Translations under genes and position numbers: made by a program | Assembly: GCA_914767885.1 (NCBI GenBank) | Contig: CAJZBQ010000040.1 | Location: 620,001 to 684,000, forward strand | DNA from: Blepharisma stoltei | Taxonomy: Eukaryota; Ciliophora; Heterotrichea; Heterotrichida; Blepharismidae | Direction of reading: 5' to 3' | DNA: 64,000 bases | Notes under the pieces: generated by a model | Databases searched by the model: none | What the model saw: only the letters and a program-made list of their open reading frames with translations | What the model was told of the DNA's origin: nothing | Shown here: piece after piece, positions 41,959-51,191 of the stretch | Position numbering within the stretch: position 1 is the first letter of the stretch | Layout: each line of letters begins with the position of its first letter

Positions 41959-43515
41959 CTAAATAATCGAATAAATTTGCTGGATCTTTTTCTTGGAATT
42001 CATTTTAAACTTGAAGAATTGTTTTCCACAAGAAAAATACATCTCGTTTCCTTTCAAAACTTTATAGCTTGATGGCGCTATATTTGGAAGTCCTTCAACC
42101 TGTCCAACAGTTCATTCTTTACCTGTCACAGAGCTAAAAAAATTTCCAATCGAATCTACAATTATAATGCTATTTCTCAATGCTAAAATAATTTTTGATA
42201 CTCCTGAAGTAAATTGCAGAAAATTATTTGAGTATAAATCTTTTGATGGATCATAAATGTATAATTTTTCTAGATTAAAGCCAGTGATATAGATATTTTC
42301 TTTGTAAGGAGCACAAGAGCACCCATGAGATGGAAAAGGCAAAGGCTGACATTGAATTCATTCCCTATCAAACAATGAGAATTTTTCTGCTAAATCTAAA
42401 TCACCATGCCTATTTTGTCCTCCAAATGCAAAAATAAAGTCTTTATAATAAGTTAAACTCGAATTTGTGCAAGGGATTCCAGAACTGCATATTTCTATGT
42501 TTCAAGAGTTATCGATGATAAAGGTGATGCCTGAATAATTGTGCTGGGTATGATTTCCATAGCAAAAGATTTTATTATTAGAAATAGGGCAATATGATAT
42601 GTTACAAAATGCAGTTTCCGAAATATTTATGTCAATATTCTTATGAGTAAGATTGTCTAGATCTAAGAGTTGTATCGTTTTTGAGTTCATTTTGAAAGAA
42701 ACAATATAATTCCTCTCAAAAATGCTTTGGTCAATACTAGATGATGTTTTTTGTCTTTTATAAGGTTTACTCTTTATTTTCAATTTGAATTGGTCTTGCA
42801 GGTGCTTAGCTTTTTGTGATAGACTTGATTTTTCTTTTCTTACTGTGTCCAGCATATCTTTTAGTTCTCTGTTGAATTTTTGTATGCTAGAGTAGCTATT
42901 TGCAAATCAATTAATTTTTGCCTTCAAATCAATAAAAATGTTCCCAGTCGATCTTAGTTCTTTAAAATCAACATAATTTTCTTGCATTTTTGCATCAAGA
43001 AACTGAATTACTCCTTCTATATTTTCTTCGCTTATTTCTTGATTTTCATTTTTACTGTAGTTTTCTTGCATCAAGCCAGCAATATGGCTATTAACGTCAT
43101 TTATCCGATATTTTAATTCTTTTTCCACTTTATATAAGGTTCCTTTATCTCATATTTCATTACTATCGCCATTATTTTCTTGTATTAAGTTCATTTGATT
43201 ATGCAATTCTTTATATGAGTTTTCTATCGCAAAAAGTCTTTCATTTATAAGTTTAAAATCAGCTTTTTGAATTTTTCAGTTCACTGATGGCATATTAGCT
43301 ATATTTGATCTAACATTTTCTAATTCATATAGTCTATAGTTTAAAGAATTTATACAATTTCTATCTTCAAAATTAAGTGAGTCAGAAGTAAGGGCTATGC
43401 ATTCATCTGATATTTTTATATTTTTTCTTGGATCTTGGCTCAAATTTGGCTGAAAGGAATAATCATATTCAAATTGATTTTCGTTTTCAACTTTGAAGGA
43501 TTGATATTTAGACAT
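41959..43515 (-). CDS. Coiled coil / kelch-type protein (copy 2)
   Basis: 518 residues in one uninterrupted exon, using TGA as Trp at several sites (for example 43278, 43155 and 42109). The N-terminal half is coiled coil with repeated asparagine/glutamate-rich helices; no B-box cysteines are present, unlike copy 1. The C-terminal half carries kelch-like repeats (LTYYKDFIFAFGGQNRHGDL, KIILALRNSIIIVDSIGNFF) that align with copy 1. The two genes lie in tandem, 122 bp apart, and clearly derive from a duplication. Confidence 0.82.
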
Positions 43516-43585
43516 TTTGATTAATAATTTGACCCCCCAACAAAATTATATAATATCGAAATTTTTTTATCTAATCATTATTTCT

Positions 43586-44644
43586 TTATAGTCTCGGTAA
43601 TGGCAACTTCGGACCTTCCTCATTTTCAAAAAGCGGCATCATTGCATCATTTCCAACCTCTTCAAGCGAATTTGGAATCCAGTTAACTCTTCCTGATTCT
43701 TTCTTTACTAGTTTATGTTTGACAGCTTCTTTGAAATTTTCGGCTCTAAAATGAGTCATTTGAACTGCTAAATTGTACTCCATCTTTAAGCAATCTCTGT
43801 AGTTTAAATGTTTTCCTCTATTAAAAGCTTCATGAGCTACTCTAAGTGATAATGGACACAGTTCTTGAATTTTAGATAAAGCTCTCAAGCTCCATTTAGA
43901 ACCTAGTTCCCTGAGCCTATACATTATTGTTTCTATGCCTACATAAATATTAAAGCAATATCTCAATTCCTTTAAAACTGGAATTATTCTTGATTGCTTT
44001 AAATCTGGTTCAACATGGTACTTTTTCAAAACATCTATAAAACTTTCAGTGTCTTGCATTTCTTGTAAAACTTTTTGAATATCCTCTTCAATGTAATATT
44101 GGGAAAACCCATATAAATAGCAGTCTGTTCCGTTTAATCTATCCCCAGTCAGCATTAAATAAAGTCCTAATTCAGGATAGTTCATCCTGCTTAAATGGTA
44201 AGAAGCTCCAGCATCTGGAGAAAATCCAATTGAAGTTTCTGGCATAGCCCAAATTGTGTTTGGGGTAGAAACTCTAATATTGCATGACCAAGCCAATCCT
44301 GATCCTCCGCCCATAGTAATCCCATCCATTAAGGCAATTCTCATGGTAGGCAAAAGGGAGACATAGTAAACAGCTGCGAGCTCTCCTATAAAAATTTCTT
44401 CAGAGCTTATTTTTCCCGATGATATGGAAATTATGTCTCCGCCTGCACTGAAAGCTCTACCTTGTCCATAAAATACAAAATTTTTATTTTCTTCTCGGGC
44501 CTGAGAAATAAGCCTATGCAGTAAATGAATCATTTCTAGATTCCAGGAATTTAAAGCATATGGACGGTTAATTTTGACAAAATATGTGTTTCCTTTAGCA
44601 ACGCTTACAAGAGGTGACTCGATTCTGGATGAAGATTTTCGCAT
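43586..44644 (-). CDS. 3-hydroxyisobutyryl-CoA hydrolase-like protein (copy 1)
   Basis: 352 residues, single exon. Crotonase fold: the oxyanion-hole text GQGRAFSAGGDI and DGITMGGGSGLAW, and the hydrolase glutamate/aspartate segment MPETSIGFSPDAGASYHLSR. The conserved RVAHEAFNRG motif also fits HIBCH. The family hydrolyses 3-hydroxyisobutyryl-CoA in valine breakdown. The protein ends in PRL, a permitted peroxisomal PTS1 tripeptide in some lineages; plant CHY1 is a peroxisomal HIBCH. It is head-to-head with its paralogue at 46960. Its promoter has the motif at 44676-44698. Confidence 0.88.
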   Translation of the reverse strand: MRKSSSRIESPLVSVAKGNTYFVKINRPYALNSWNLEMIHLLHRLISQAREENKNFVFYGQGRAFSAGGDIISISSGKISSEEIFIGELAAVYYVSLLPTMRIALMDGITMGGGSGLAWSCNIRVSTPNTIWAMPETSIGFSPDAGASYHLSRMNYPELGLYLMLTGDRLNGTDCYLYGFSQYYIEEDIQKVLQEMQDTESFIDVLKKYHVEPDLKQSRIIPVLKELRYCFNIYVGIETIMYRLRELGSKWSLRALSKIQELCPLSLRVAHEAFNRGKHLNYRDCLKMEYNLAVQMTHFRAENFKEAVKHKLVKKESGRVNWIPNSLEEVGNDAMMPLFENEEGPKLPLPRL

Positions 44645-44675
44645 TTTTTTTTATATTCAAATATTTTGATCAAGC

Positions 44676-44698
44676 CATATCCGTTTCACACAAAATGG
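44676..44698 (-). promoter_or_regulatory. Bipartite promoter motif upstream of HIBCH copy 1
   Basis: In gene sense it reads TTTTGTGTGAAACGGATAT within a 23-bp stretch identical to 46770-46792. It starts about 32 bp before the ATG. Related forms precede the acyl-CoA synthetase and acyl-CoA oxidase genes. Confidence 0.55.
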
Positions 44699-44920
44699 GA
44701 GTTTAAATTATCTTATAATTAGGGTAAATTATTTAGTCGCCCTGGATTAGAAGGTCTAAAATAGTATATAGTTGATAATTTATAATAAATTGAAAAGAAC
44801 AATCTTATTATAAGTGTTTTAATGATATTAAAAATTTGCTATACTCTTATTTCAAAAACAGCTTTATTAAAAATTTTGTTAGCTACTTATAGGCAAAAAC
44901 TGGGTATTATTGGCTTTCTA

Positions 44921-45487
44921 GCTCCCCCCATTTAATAGCGGACGAAATCAATGTTTTTTCCCCTAAAAATGGAGCCTTAGGTACTATTTAATAACGGATA
45001 AAAATTTTAAATTATATAAGATAATCGTTCATTATAAATTTACTAGATCTAATGAAATAAAGATGGGGAGAGTCATTTAAGCACAAAGGCATTAAAAAAT
45101 TATGAGAGCTAATAATATGCACCTGGCTTTCTTTTTCTTTAAACCTTGATCTCCGCTTTTCAATTGATGAATGTCTTTTACCCATTCGCCGACACTTGAC
45201 TTTGATATATTGAACTTGTAGGCTACATCTTCATATAAAAGGCCTTCATATGATGATCCAGGTCGTAATGTGCAATAACTACCTTATCACCAGCTGTTAG
45301 TCTTTTTCTCTTTCTACTTTCTCCATTCAATTCCATTTTATTCTCTTTCGACTTTTAAAGTGGGATTTTTTTTCAAACCTTTTATAAAAAATTTTAAATA
45401 GAAAAATATATATAAATGTTGAACTTTTTAAGTTATGCCCAATTTAATAACGGACGATTTTTTCGTCCGCTATTAAATTGGGGGAGG
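44921..45487 (+). mobile_element. Pogo-derived MITE (TIR with ATTTAATAGCGGACGAA)
   Basis: TA at 44919-44920 and 45488-45489, with C and G tracts inside them. The left end has two direct copies of the motif TTTAATAGCGGA / TTTAATAACGGA; the right end has one direct copy and its inverse (TTTAATAACGGACGA then TCGTCCGCTATTAAA). The interior retains a decayed transposase N-terminus on the minus strand. 567 bp. Confidence 0.85.
45130..45336 (-). pseudogene. Remnant of Pogo/CENP-B-type transposase N-terminal HTH
   Basis: Starting at ATG 45336 the frame reads MELNGESRKRKRLTAGDKVV, then shifts by one base near 45262 and continues PGSSYEGLLYEDVAYKFNIS and KSSVGEWVKDIHQLKSG. This layout (basic start, helix, YEDVAYKFNISKSSVGEWV recognition helix) resembles the psq/CENP-B_N helix-turn-helix of Pogo transposases. 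No DDE catalytic domain follows; the frame ends in a lysine run and a stop. Confidence 0.7.
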
Positions 45488-45584
45488 TAAGTGAAATTTA
45501 TAAATTGATTTGGTCTATTACTTAAAATTAAATAATAAGCTTAAATTTACTAAAAAAATAATAGTTCCTATTCTCATCATTTAA

Positions 45585-46125
45585 CTCCCCCACCCATCCT
45601 TGATCGAACGATTGACTGTAAAAATTCCTAAAAATTGGAGAAATTAAACCCCATCCTTGATCGAACGATTTTCATATCATGCAAATTTTTATATATATAA
45701 AAATATATTAGTTATCAAAAGCTTGGGAAGATGCATATAATGAAGTTGTTTTCAGAGACTTTGATGCGACAGAAAGCTACGTAATCAACCATCCGAAGTG
45801 ATTTAGTCATCAACCTAGGCTAAAAACTCAATAATCTAATAAAATAGCATTCTTTAAAATTTAAAAAAACAAATTTTAATTCAATAAGAAACAAATTAAA
45901 ATTTATACAGTTTAAAGTTGTAAACTAATAAATCAAAATATTAAAAATTGGTATTTTATGAAACTAATTCAATTTTTTGCTGTAAAAATAATTATTAAAT
46001 ACTCTTTACCCTCTTATTTAAAAGTAAATAAAAAAAATATATATATATTTTTTTCCCAAAAAAATTTTTTTAACTCCCATCCTTGATCGAACGATGGCGA
46101 GCCGTTCGATCAAGGATGGGGAGAG
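45585..46125 (+). mobile_element. GATCGAACGAT-family MITE, complete copy
   Basis: Preceded by TAA at 45582-45584 and followed by TGA at 46126-46128. The left end has two direct copies of CCATCCTTGATCGAACGAT; the right end has one direct and one inverted copy 8 bp apart. The interior matches the partial copy at 1-320. The different flanking trinucleotides may reflect mutation. Confidence 0.85.
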
Positions 46126-46386
46126 TGAGTGAAAATTCGGAATAGTGAATAGAAGCACGTCTAAGAGTCTATCATAATGCTAGTCCTGCAGCTTCTAAGC
46201 CATTAACCTACTCCTAAATATATATAGCTGCTATTTTAAATTTCCTTTTTAATAATATACATCTCTTGAAAAAATATAAAGGAATACAAGGGCAAATTGA
46301 TTCGAAGCTGTTATTTGCCTCTCTTATAATATTTTTATATAAATCAGTTTAAATTTAGGCTATGGATTTATATTCAATAGTGCTTA

Positions 46387-46696
46387 CACCTCCCCTCCGT
46401 GAGCGAACAAAACCATTAAAAAAATCCCTATTTTTTGACCAAAAACCCACCCTCCGTGAGTGAACAAAAATTTTTTTATTGAAAAAAAATTTTGTATATA
46501 AGTGATAATTAGTAATGAAACCTCGAGCTAATTCTTTTAATTTTAAACAAACGTCGCTTTAAAACATAAATTTTATAAATTAAATTAATATTTGCTTTCC
46601 AATTTTTGCGAATAAGGAAATTTTTTAATTCCGAAAAAAAAAAATAACCCCCCTCCGCTAGCGAACAAGATTTTTTTGTTCGCTTACAGGGGGGAG
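46387..46696 (+). mobile_element. BogoMITE-type element between HIBCH paralogues
   Basis: TA at 46385-46386 and 46697-46698. Left: CCTCCGTGAGCGAACAAAAC and a second direct copy at about 46450. Right: a palindrome with CTCCGCTAGCGAACAAG and its inverse. Third element in the 2.3-kb divergent spacer. Confidence 0.88.
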
Positions 46697-46769
46697 TAAG
46701 CAAATTTATATTGTTTTAAGGTAAATTAATTTAAATTATCTAGTTAAATTCATTTAATAAAACTTACCT

Positions 46770-46792
46770 CCATTTTGTGTGAAACGGATATG
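46770..46792 (+). promoter_or_regulatory. Bipartite promoter motif upstream of HIBCH copy 2
   Basis: Contains TTTTGTGTGAAACGGATAT in gene sense, identical over 23 bp to the motif before copy 1, about 168 bp upstream of the ATG at 46960. Confidence 0.55.
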
Positions 46793-46959
46793 TTTCATTC
46801 TCAAAATGGACTTAAGCACAATTAATTCATTATCTGCAATTAGGAGTCATGTAAGTAATCATTTAAGACAAAATTGCTAGTTTTCAGCCTTAAATCCTAA
46901 AGAAAAAGTCATCTAAGTCCAAAAATTTACAAAAAAAAATCTATGATATAAACTTAAAA

Positions 46960-48015
46960 ATGGATTCTAAATCTAGCAATAGCGATGCTGCGGCTATCAT
47001 GATTGAGCAAAACAACACCTTCTTTCTGAAGTTTAATCGACCAAACCAAATGAATGCTTGCAATCTCGAGCTATCGCATGCCATCCAAAGCACTGTTCTC
47101 AGAGCTCTTGCTGAAAAGAAAAACATAGTATTCTATGGGGAAGGCCGAGCATTCTGTGCAGGAGGGGATATTTTAGGAATATTGCAAGGGGAGATAACGC
47201 CACAAGAGATTTTTGGGGCTGAAGTCAAGACATTTTATATGCTATCCACAATTCAAACACATACTGTAGCCATGATGGATGGGATCACGATGGGAGCTGG
47301 AGCTGGTCTTGCTTGGGCCTGTTCAATCAGAGTTACAACTCCAAAAACAACGTGGGCTATGCCAGAATGCTCAATAGGTTTCTGTCCTGACGCCGGAGCC
47401 TCATATTTATTAAACAGAATCCGCTTTCCTGAGCTTGGTTTATACTTACAGTTAACAGGAGAAAGAATTAATGGTACTGATTGTTATCTCTTTGGGTTTT
47501 CACATTATTACATTGAAGCTGATATGGAGACTGTCCGCAAAGAGATATTTGAAGGCGGAGACATTATAGCAGTATTAGAAAAATATCACACTCAGCCAAA
47601 CACAAATAAATCAACTATTTTACCGGTATTAAGAGAGTTGCGAGAGTGCTTTAATACCAGTTATAGTCTTGAATTCATCATGCATAAACTCAGAGAAAAA
47701 GGAACTGCGTGGAGCTTAAGGATCTTGGAAAAACTTAACTCCCTGTGCCCATTGTCGCTTAGAGTAGCCCATGAAAGTTTCAGAAGAGGAAGACACATTT
47801 CATATGCCCAAAGCCTGATCATGGAATATAACCTAGCTATACAAATGCTTGGGTACCGGCCAGAGAACTTTAAGGTAGCTGTGGAGCATAAAATGGTCAA
47901 CAAGGGCAAGGGAAGAGCAAATTGGGTTCCATCCTCACTTGCTGAAATTGGAGAGTCTACTATTATTCCTTATTTTGCGAATGAAGAAGGAAGACTAGAA
48001 GTACCAAAACTTTAG
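46960..48015 (+). CDS. 3-hydroxyisobutyryl-CoA hydrolase-like protein (copy 2)
   Basis: 351 residues, single exon, colinear with the copy at 43586-44644 throughout. Crotonase motifs: GEGRAFCAGGDI, DGITMGAGAGLAW, and the catalytic MPECSIGFCPDAGASYLLNR. It ends in PKL, again a possible weak PTS1. No TGA codons are used, whereas copy 1 also lacks them, so the pair is unusually easy to read in the standard code. The two genes diverge from a 2.3-kb region filled with MITEs, implying an inverted duplication. The likely role is hydroxyacyl-CoA thioester hydrolysis in branched-chain catabolism; a general enoyl-CoA hydratase is less likely given the length. Confidence 0.88.
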   Translation: MDSKSSNSDAAAIMIEQNNTFFLKFNRPNQMNACNLELSHAIQSTVLRALAEKKNIVFYGEGRAFCAGGDILGILQGEITPQEIFGAEVKTFYMLSTIQTHTVAMMDGITMGAGAGLAWACSIRVTTPKTTWAMPECSIGFCPDAGASYLLNRIRFPELGLYLQLTGERINGTDCYLFGFSHYYIEADMETVRKEIFEGGDIIAVLEKYHTQPNTNKSTILPVLRELRECFNTSYSLEFIMHKLREKGTAWSLRILEKLNSLCPLSLRVAHESFRRGRHISYAQSLIMEYNLAIQMLGYRPENFKVAVEHKMVNKGKGRANWVPSSLAEIGESTIIPYFANEEGRLEVPKL

Positions 48016-48099
48016 AATTCATACATTAATAAGTACTTTATTTAAATTTTGTGCTAAAAACCGCGATATCATGTTTTCGTCACGATTAAGCCGTTATTC

Positions 48100-48450
48100 C
48101 TTAAACATAAAAGAAGTACAATGGCGAATTGTTGGAAATTGCTCTCCAAGGCGCATTCCCTATGCAGCAGATAGGACCAATCCTGATAAAACAGAAAGCA
48201 CGACCTCAACTCGGTTTGAATTAGGCTTTCAGACTCGAATATGTCTTGCCAGGTAGAAAAGTTTGCTTCACTCCAGAGGTTTTCCTGTCCCTTACGGGTT
48301 TGCTAGACAGGTTTGTCTCTCACATAACTTCGTCTATTGGGCACTGAGGACACATCAGAGAGATATTCTAACCAAGAGTTAATCCTTATGTTAGGCAAGT
48401 CTCTAGGGAGTTTTTTGATTGTGCCTAGAGTTGACCTCTTTTCCTGTTTT
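48100..48450 (+). repeat. SINE-like repeat, family S2, divergent copy
   Basis: GC-rich block between HIBCH copy 2 and the acyl-CoA synthetase. It begins ATGGCGAATTGTTGG, includes GTTTGCTAGACAGGTTTGTC (compare GGGCTAGACAGTTTTG at 51468 and about 63967), and ends with the shared module AAGAGTTAATCCTTATG. In reverse it aligns with 8240-8310. Confidence 0.65.
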
Positions 48451-48619
48451 AATTTTGTTAAACATAAATAAATCTAGAAAAAAAATCATCCTGATTGTTA
48501 AGCACTTTTCCCTGATTGTTTCTTGTTAACAAATAGGAGCAATTCTCAAAGATAACTAAATAAATTTTTTAACCGGTATGAATTAAAAACGGAAACATAA
48601 AATTTAATATCTAAAAGGG

Positions 48620-48643
48620 CTATCCGTTAAAAATTCACACAAA
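48620..48643 (-). promoter_or_regulatory. Bipartite promoter motif upstream of acyl-CoA synthetase
   Basis: In reverse it reads TTTGTGTGAA, six bases, then ACGGATAG: the two halves of the HIBCH promoter motif with a spacer. It lies 10-33 bp before the ATG at 48653. Confidence 0.5.
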
Positions 48644-48652
48644 TTAATAAAT

Positions 48653-50635
48653 ATGAATCCTAAAAGACTCAGCTATGTTTCAGGGATAGGAAAAAAGCTC
48701 CTTGGAAATACTATTGGCGATATGCTGAGAGAAACTACAAGGAAATTTCCTAACAATGACGCTCTTCTAAGTTTGCACGAAAACACAAGATGAAATTATA
48801 GTGAATTTTTGCAACGCTCAGAACACATTGCTGAAGGCCTGCTAGCTCTAGGGCTCCCTCGCCAAAGTAGAGTTGGGATTTTCTCTCCAACTTGTAAAGA
48901 GTGGGCTTTAGCTCAGTTTGGGACCGCTTTAGCTGATTTAATCCTCGTTAATATAAACCCAGGATCTCAGGTCTCTGAACTCGAATACATGCTTAACAAA
49001 GTCCAAGTTTCTGCCCTTATCATGCCTCCTGGGTTCAGGAACGCAAATTACATTAAAATGATTGAAAATTTAGCTCCAGAAATAAATTCTTCGAAAATCG
49101 GTGAGCTTTCTTCAGTTAAACTGCCCCATTTGAAGCATTTAATTTTGATCGGAAATGAAAGCCATAAAGGAATGATGAGTTTTGATGAGCTATACCATCA
49201 AAAAACCAAAGATTACAATAAAATTACGCATGATATCTCCTTTGATGATCCATGCGATATAATCTTTACTTCAGGTACTACTGGAAAACCAAAAGGGGTC
49301 GCACTTTCACATCATGGAATCGTAAACTGCACATGAAACACCACTGAAACTGGAATGCTAGGATGGAATGAGACGGATAAAGTTATTATTGGGGTTCCTT
49401 TATACCACGTTTTTGGAACATTAGCAAATGTTTGCTGTGTTTTAAGAGGATCTGCTATGGTCTATCCAGATTACAGTTTTAAGCCAGGGCTTATTATGGA
49501 TATTGTTGAGAACGAAAAGATCACCGCATTATTAGGAGTCCCGACTATGTTCCAGCTGTATCTTCATGAACAAGAAAAGCAAAAAAGGAATGTAGAGTCG
49601 CTTAGAACTGCATTTATGGCTGGATCTGCAATTGACAGGGAAACTTTAAATAGGATCATAAATGAGCTCCATATAAAATCTGTCACAAACTCCTATGCCA
49701 TGACTGAATGCTCTGGACCAATTTTTCAGATGTTGGAGAGCTCAAGTTTTGAAAAAAGAGTGAACACAGCAGGAGCTATTCATCCAAATATTGAAGCAAA
49801 GCTTATCAATAAAAAAGGCAAAATTGTTGAAAGAGGAGAAGTAGGAGAAATTTGCATCAGAGGATATTCAGTATTTAAACATTACTGGGGTGATGAAAAA
49901 GCAACTAAAGAAACCATTGATCATAATGGATGGATGCATTCAGGAGATTTAGGAACTTTAGATGAAGATGGGTACATTAGGATTGTTGGGAGGAATAAGG
50001 ATCTCATTATAAGAGGAGGTGAAAACATTTATCCAGCTGAAATTGAAGAACTCTTACTCCACCCCTTTGTGAGCGCGAACAAAAAATTTTGTTTGCTTGC
50101 GGAGGAGTTTTTTTTTTTAAAAAATTTATCAATTTTAAAGTAAATTTTTTTTTTCGAAATTTAAAAAGTCCCAAAAAAATTGGAAAGCAAATATTTATTT
50201 AATTTGTAAATTTACGAAATTAAACAGAATTAGTTAGAGATTCATTATAGTAATTATCACGTACATATCAAAATTTTTGGTTCGCTCATGGAGGGTGGTT
50301 TTTTTGGCAAAAAAATAGGATTTTTTCCAATGGCTTTGTTCACGCACGGAGGAGGGGAGTTAATGAAGCATCCTAATATTGAAGTGGCTTCAATATTTGG
50401 GATCCCAGATCACATAGGAGGAGAGCAAGTGTGTGCCTGGATCAAAATGAAGCCAGGAAAACCAGAAATTAGTTATGCAAGCGTAGTGGAGTACCTCAAA
50501 GGTAAACTCTCTGACTACAAAATTCCAAAATCCATGAAAGTAGTCAATTCTTTTCCAATAACAAGTTCTGGAAAAATAATGAAATATGTCATGAAGGACA
50601 TGCACATACAAGAATTGAAGAATAAGAATGAATAA
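48653..50635 (+). CDS. Medium/long-chain acyl-CoA synthetase (ACSF2-like AMP ligase)
   Basis: Exons 48653-50056 and 50363-50635 give 558 residues, normal for the ANL superfamily. AMP-binding motifs: IIFTSGTTGKPKGVALSHHG (P-loop), SYAMTECSGP (A5), HSGDLGTLDEDGYIRIVGRNKDLI (hinge, in part), and GGENIYPAEIEE; the C-terminal lid ends with the acylation lysine in PITSSGKIMKYVMK. TGA-coded Trp at 48791 and 49333. It activates fatty acids to CoA thioesters, feeding the neighbouring oxidase and hydrolases. The IES falls in the hinge-to-lid segment (EIEELL/MKHPNIEV). Confidence 0.92.
50057..50362 (-). mobile_element. BogoMITE-type IES in the acyl-CoA synthetase
   Basis: TTA at 50054-50056 and 50360-50362. 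The damaged palindrome is on the left (CTTTGTGAGCGCGAACAAAA) and the direct pair on the right (GTTCGCTCATGGAGGG and GTTCACGCACGGAGG). About 306 bp. Excision joins EIEELL to MKHPNIEV. Confidence 0.92.
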
Positions 50636-50776
50636 AAAATTAGGATTAAATTATTATAATGGACATAAAAATATATTTAAAAGCGATAAGAAAGATTCAA
50701 AAACTAATAAATTTATAAACGAAATCTTTCTAGCCTTATGATATCGACTCACTTTCCTCTTGAAGCTCAAAATCGT

Positions 50777-51043
50777 TTGCTTACTCATAAAGGGTAATTT
50801 TTTTATAAATAAAATTTTATTTTAAGAGGTTTTTTGAAATTAAAGTCCCAATTCATGTGAGTTGATAATTTAATTCATAAAGATATATTTTGAATTGCAC
50901 TATTTAAAATTCAATATAATACTTATCAGTTTAATATGAATATTTCTTATAAAAAATTACAATAAATTTTTTGCTCACTTAAGTAGATTTTTTTCCCAAA
51001 AAGAGAAATTTTTCATATGGGTTCACTTGCTTACAGAGGGGTT
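50777..51043 (-). mobile_element. Strongly decayed BogoMITE-like element, intergenic
   Basis: Left GCTTACTCATAAAGGGTAAT, right GGTTCACTTGCTTACAGAGG before TTAATA, plus a CCCAAAAAGAGAAATTTTTC stretch matching the subterminal BogoMITE region. It lies between the synthetase and oxidase genes. Confidence 0.6.
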
Positions 51044-51127
51044 AATATCTGCCCATAAAACGCATAAGTTCTATTCAATACTAATTATTCATATCTTTTC
51101 TTATTATTTTAGCCGATAAAAATGGTT

Positions 51128-51158
51128 ATATCCGTTTCCCAATATGGTTCACTCAAAA
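51128..51158 (-). promoter_or_regulatory. Bipartite promoter motif upstream of acyl-CoA oxidase
   Basis: In reverse it reads TTTTGAGTGAA, a short spacer, then GAAACGGATAT. It ends 34 bp before the ATG at 51192. A second CCGTTTT/AAAACGG half-site overlaps at 51155-51162. Confidence 0.5.
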
Positions 51159-51191
51159 CGGATTCAATATCGTTCTAATAAAAATTAATTC

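Noticed and set aside
10367-46696. Frames inside BogoMITE copies starting with MFTHGGGGE-like or FFTHGGG-like peptides
   Set aside because: They arise from the CTCACGGAGGGGG terminus at every copy and simply run into the flanking gene.
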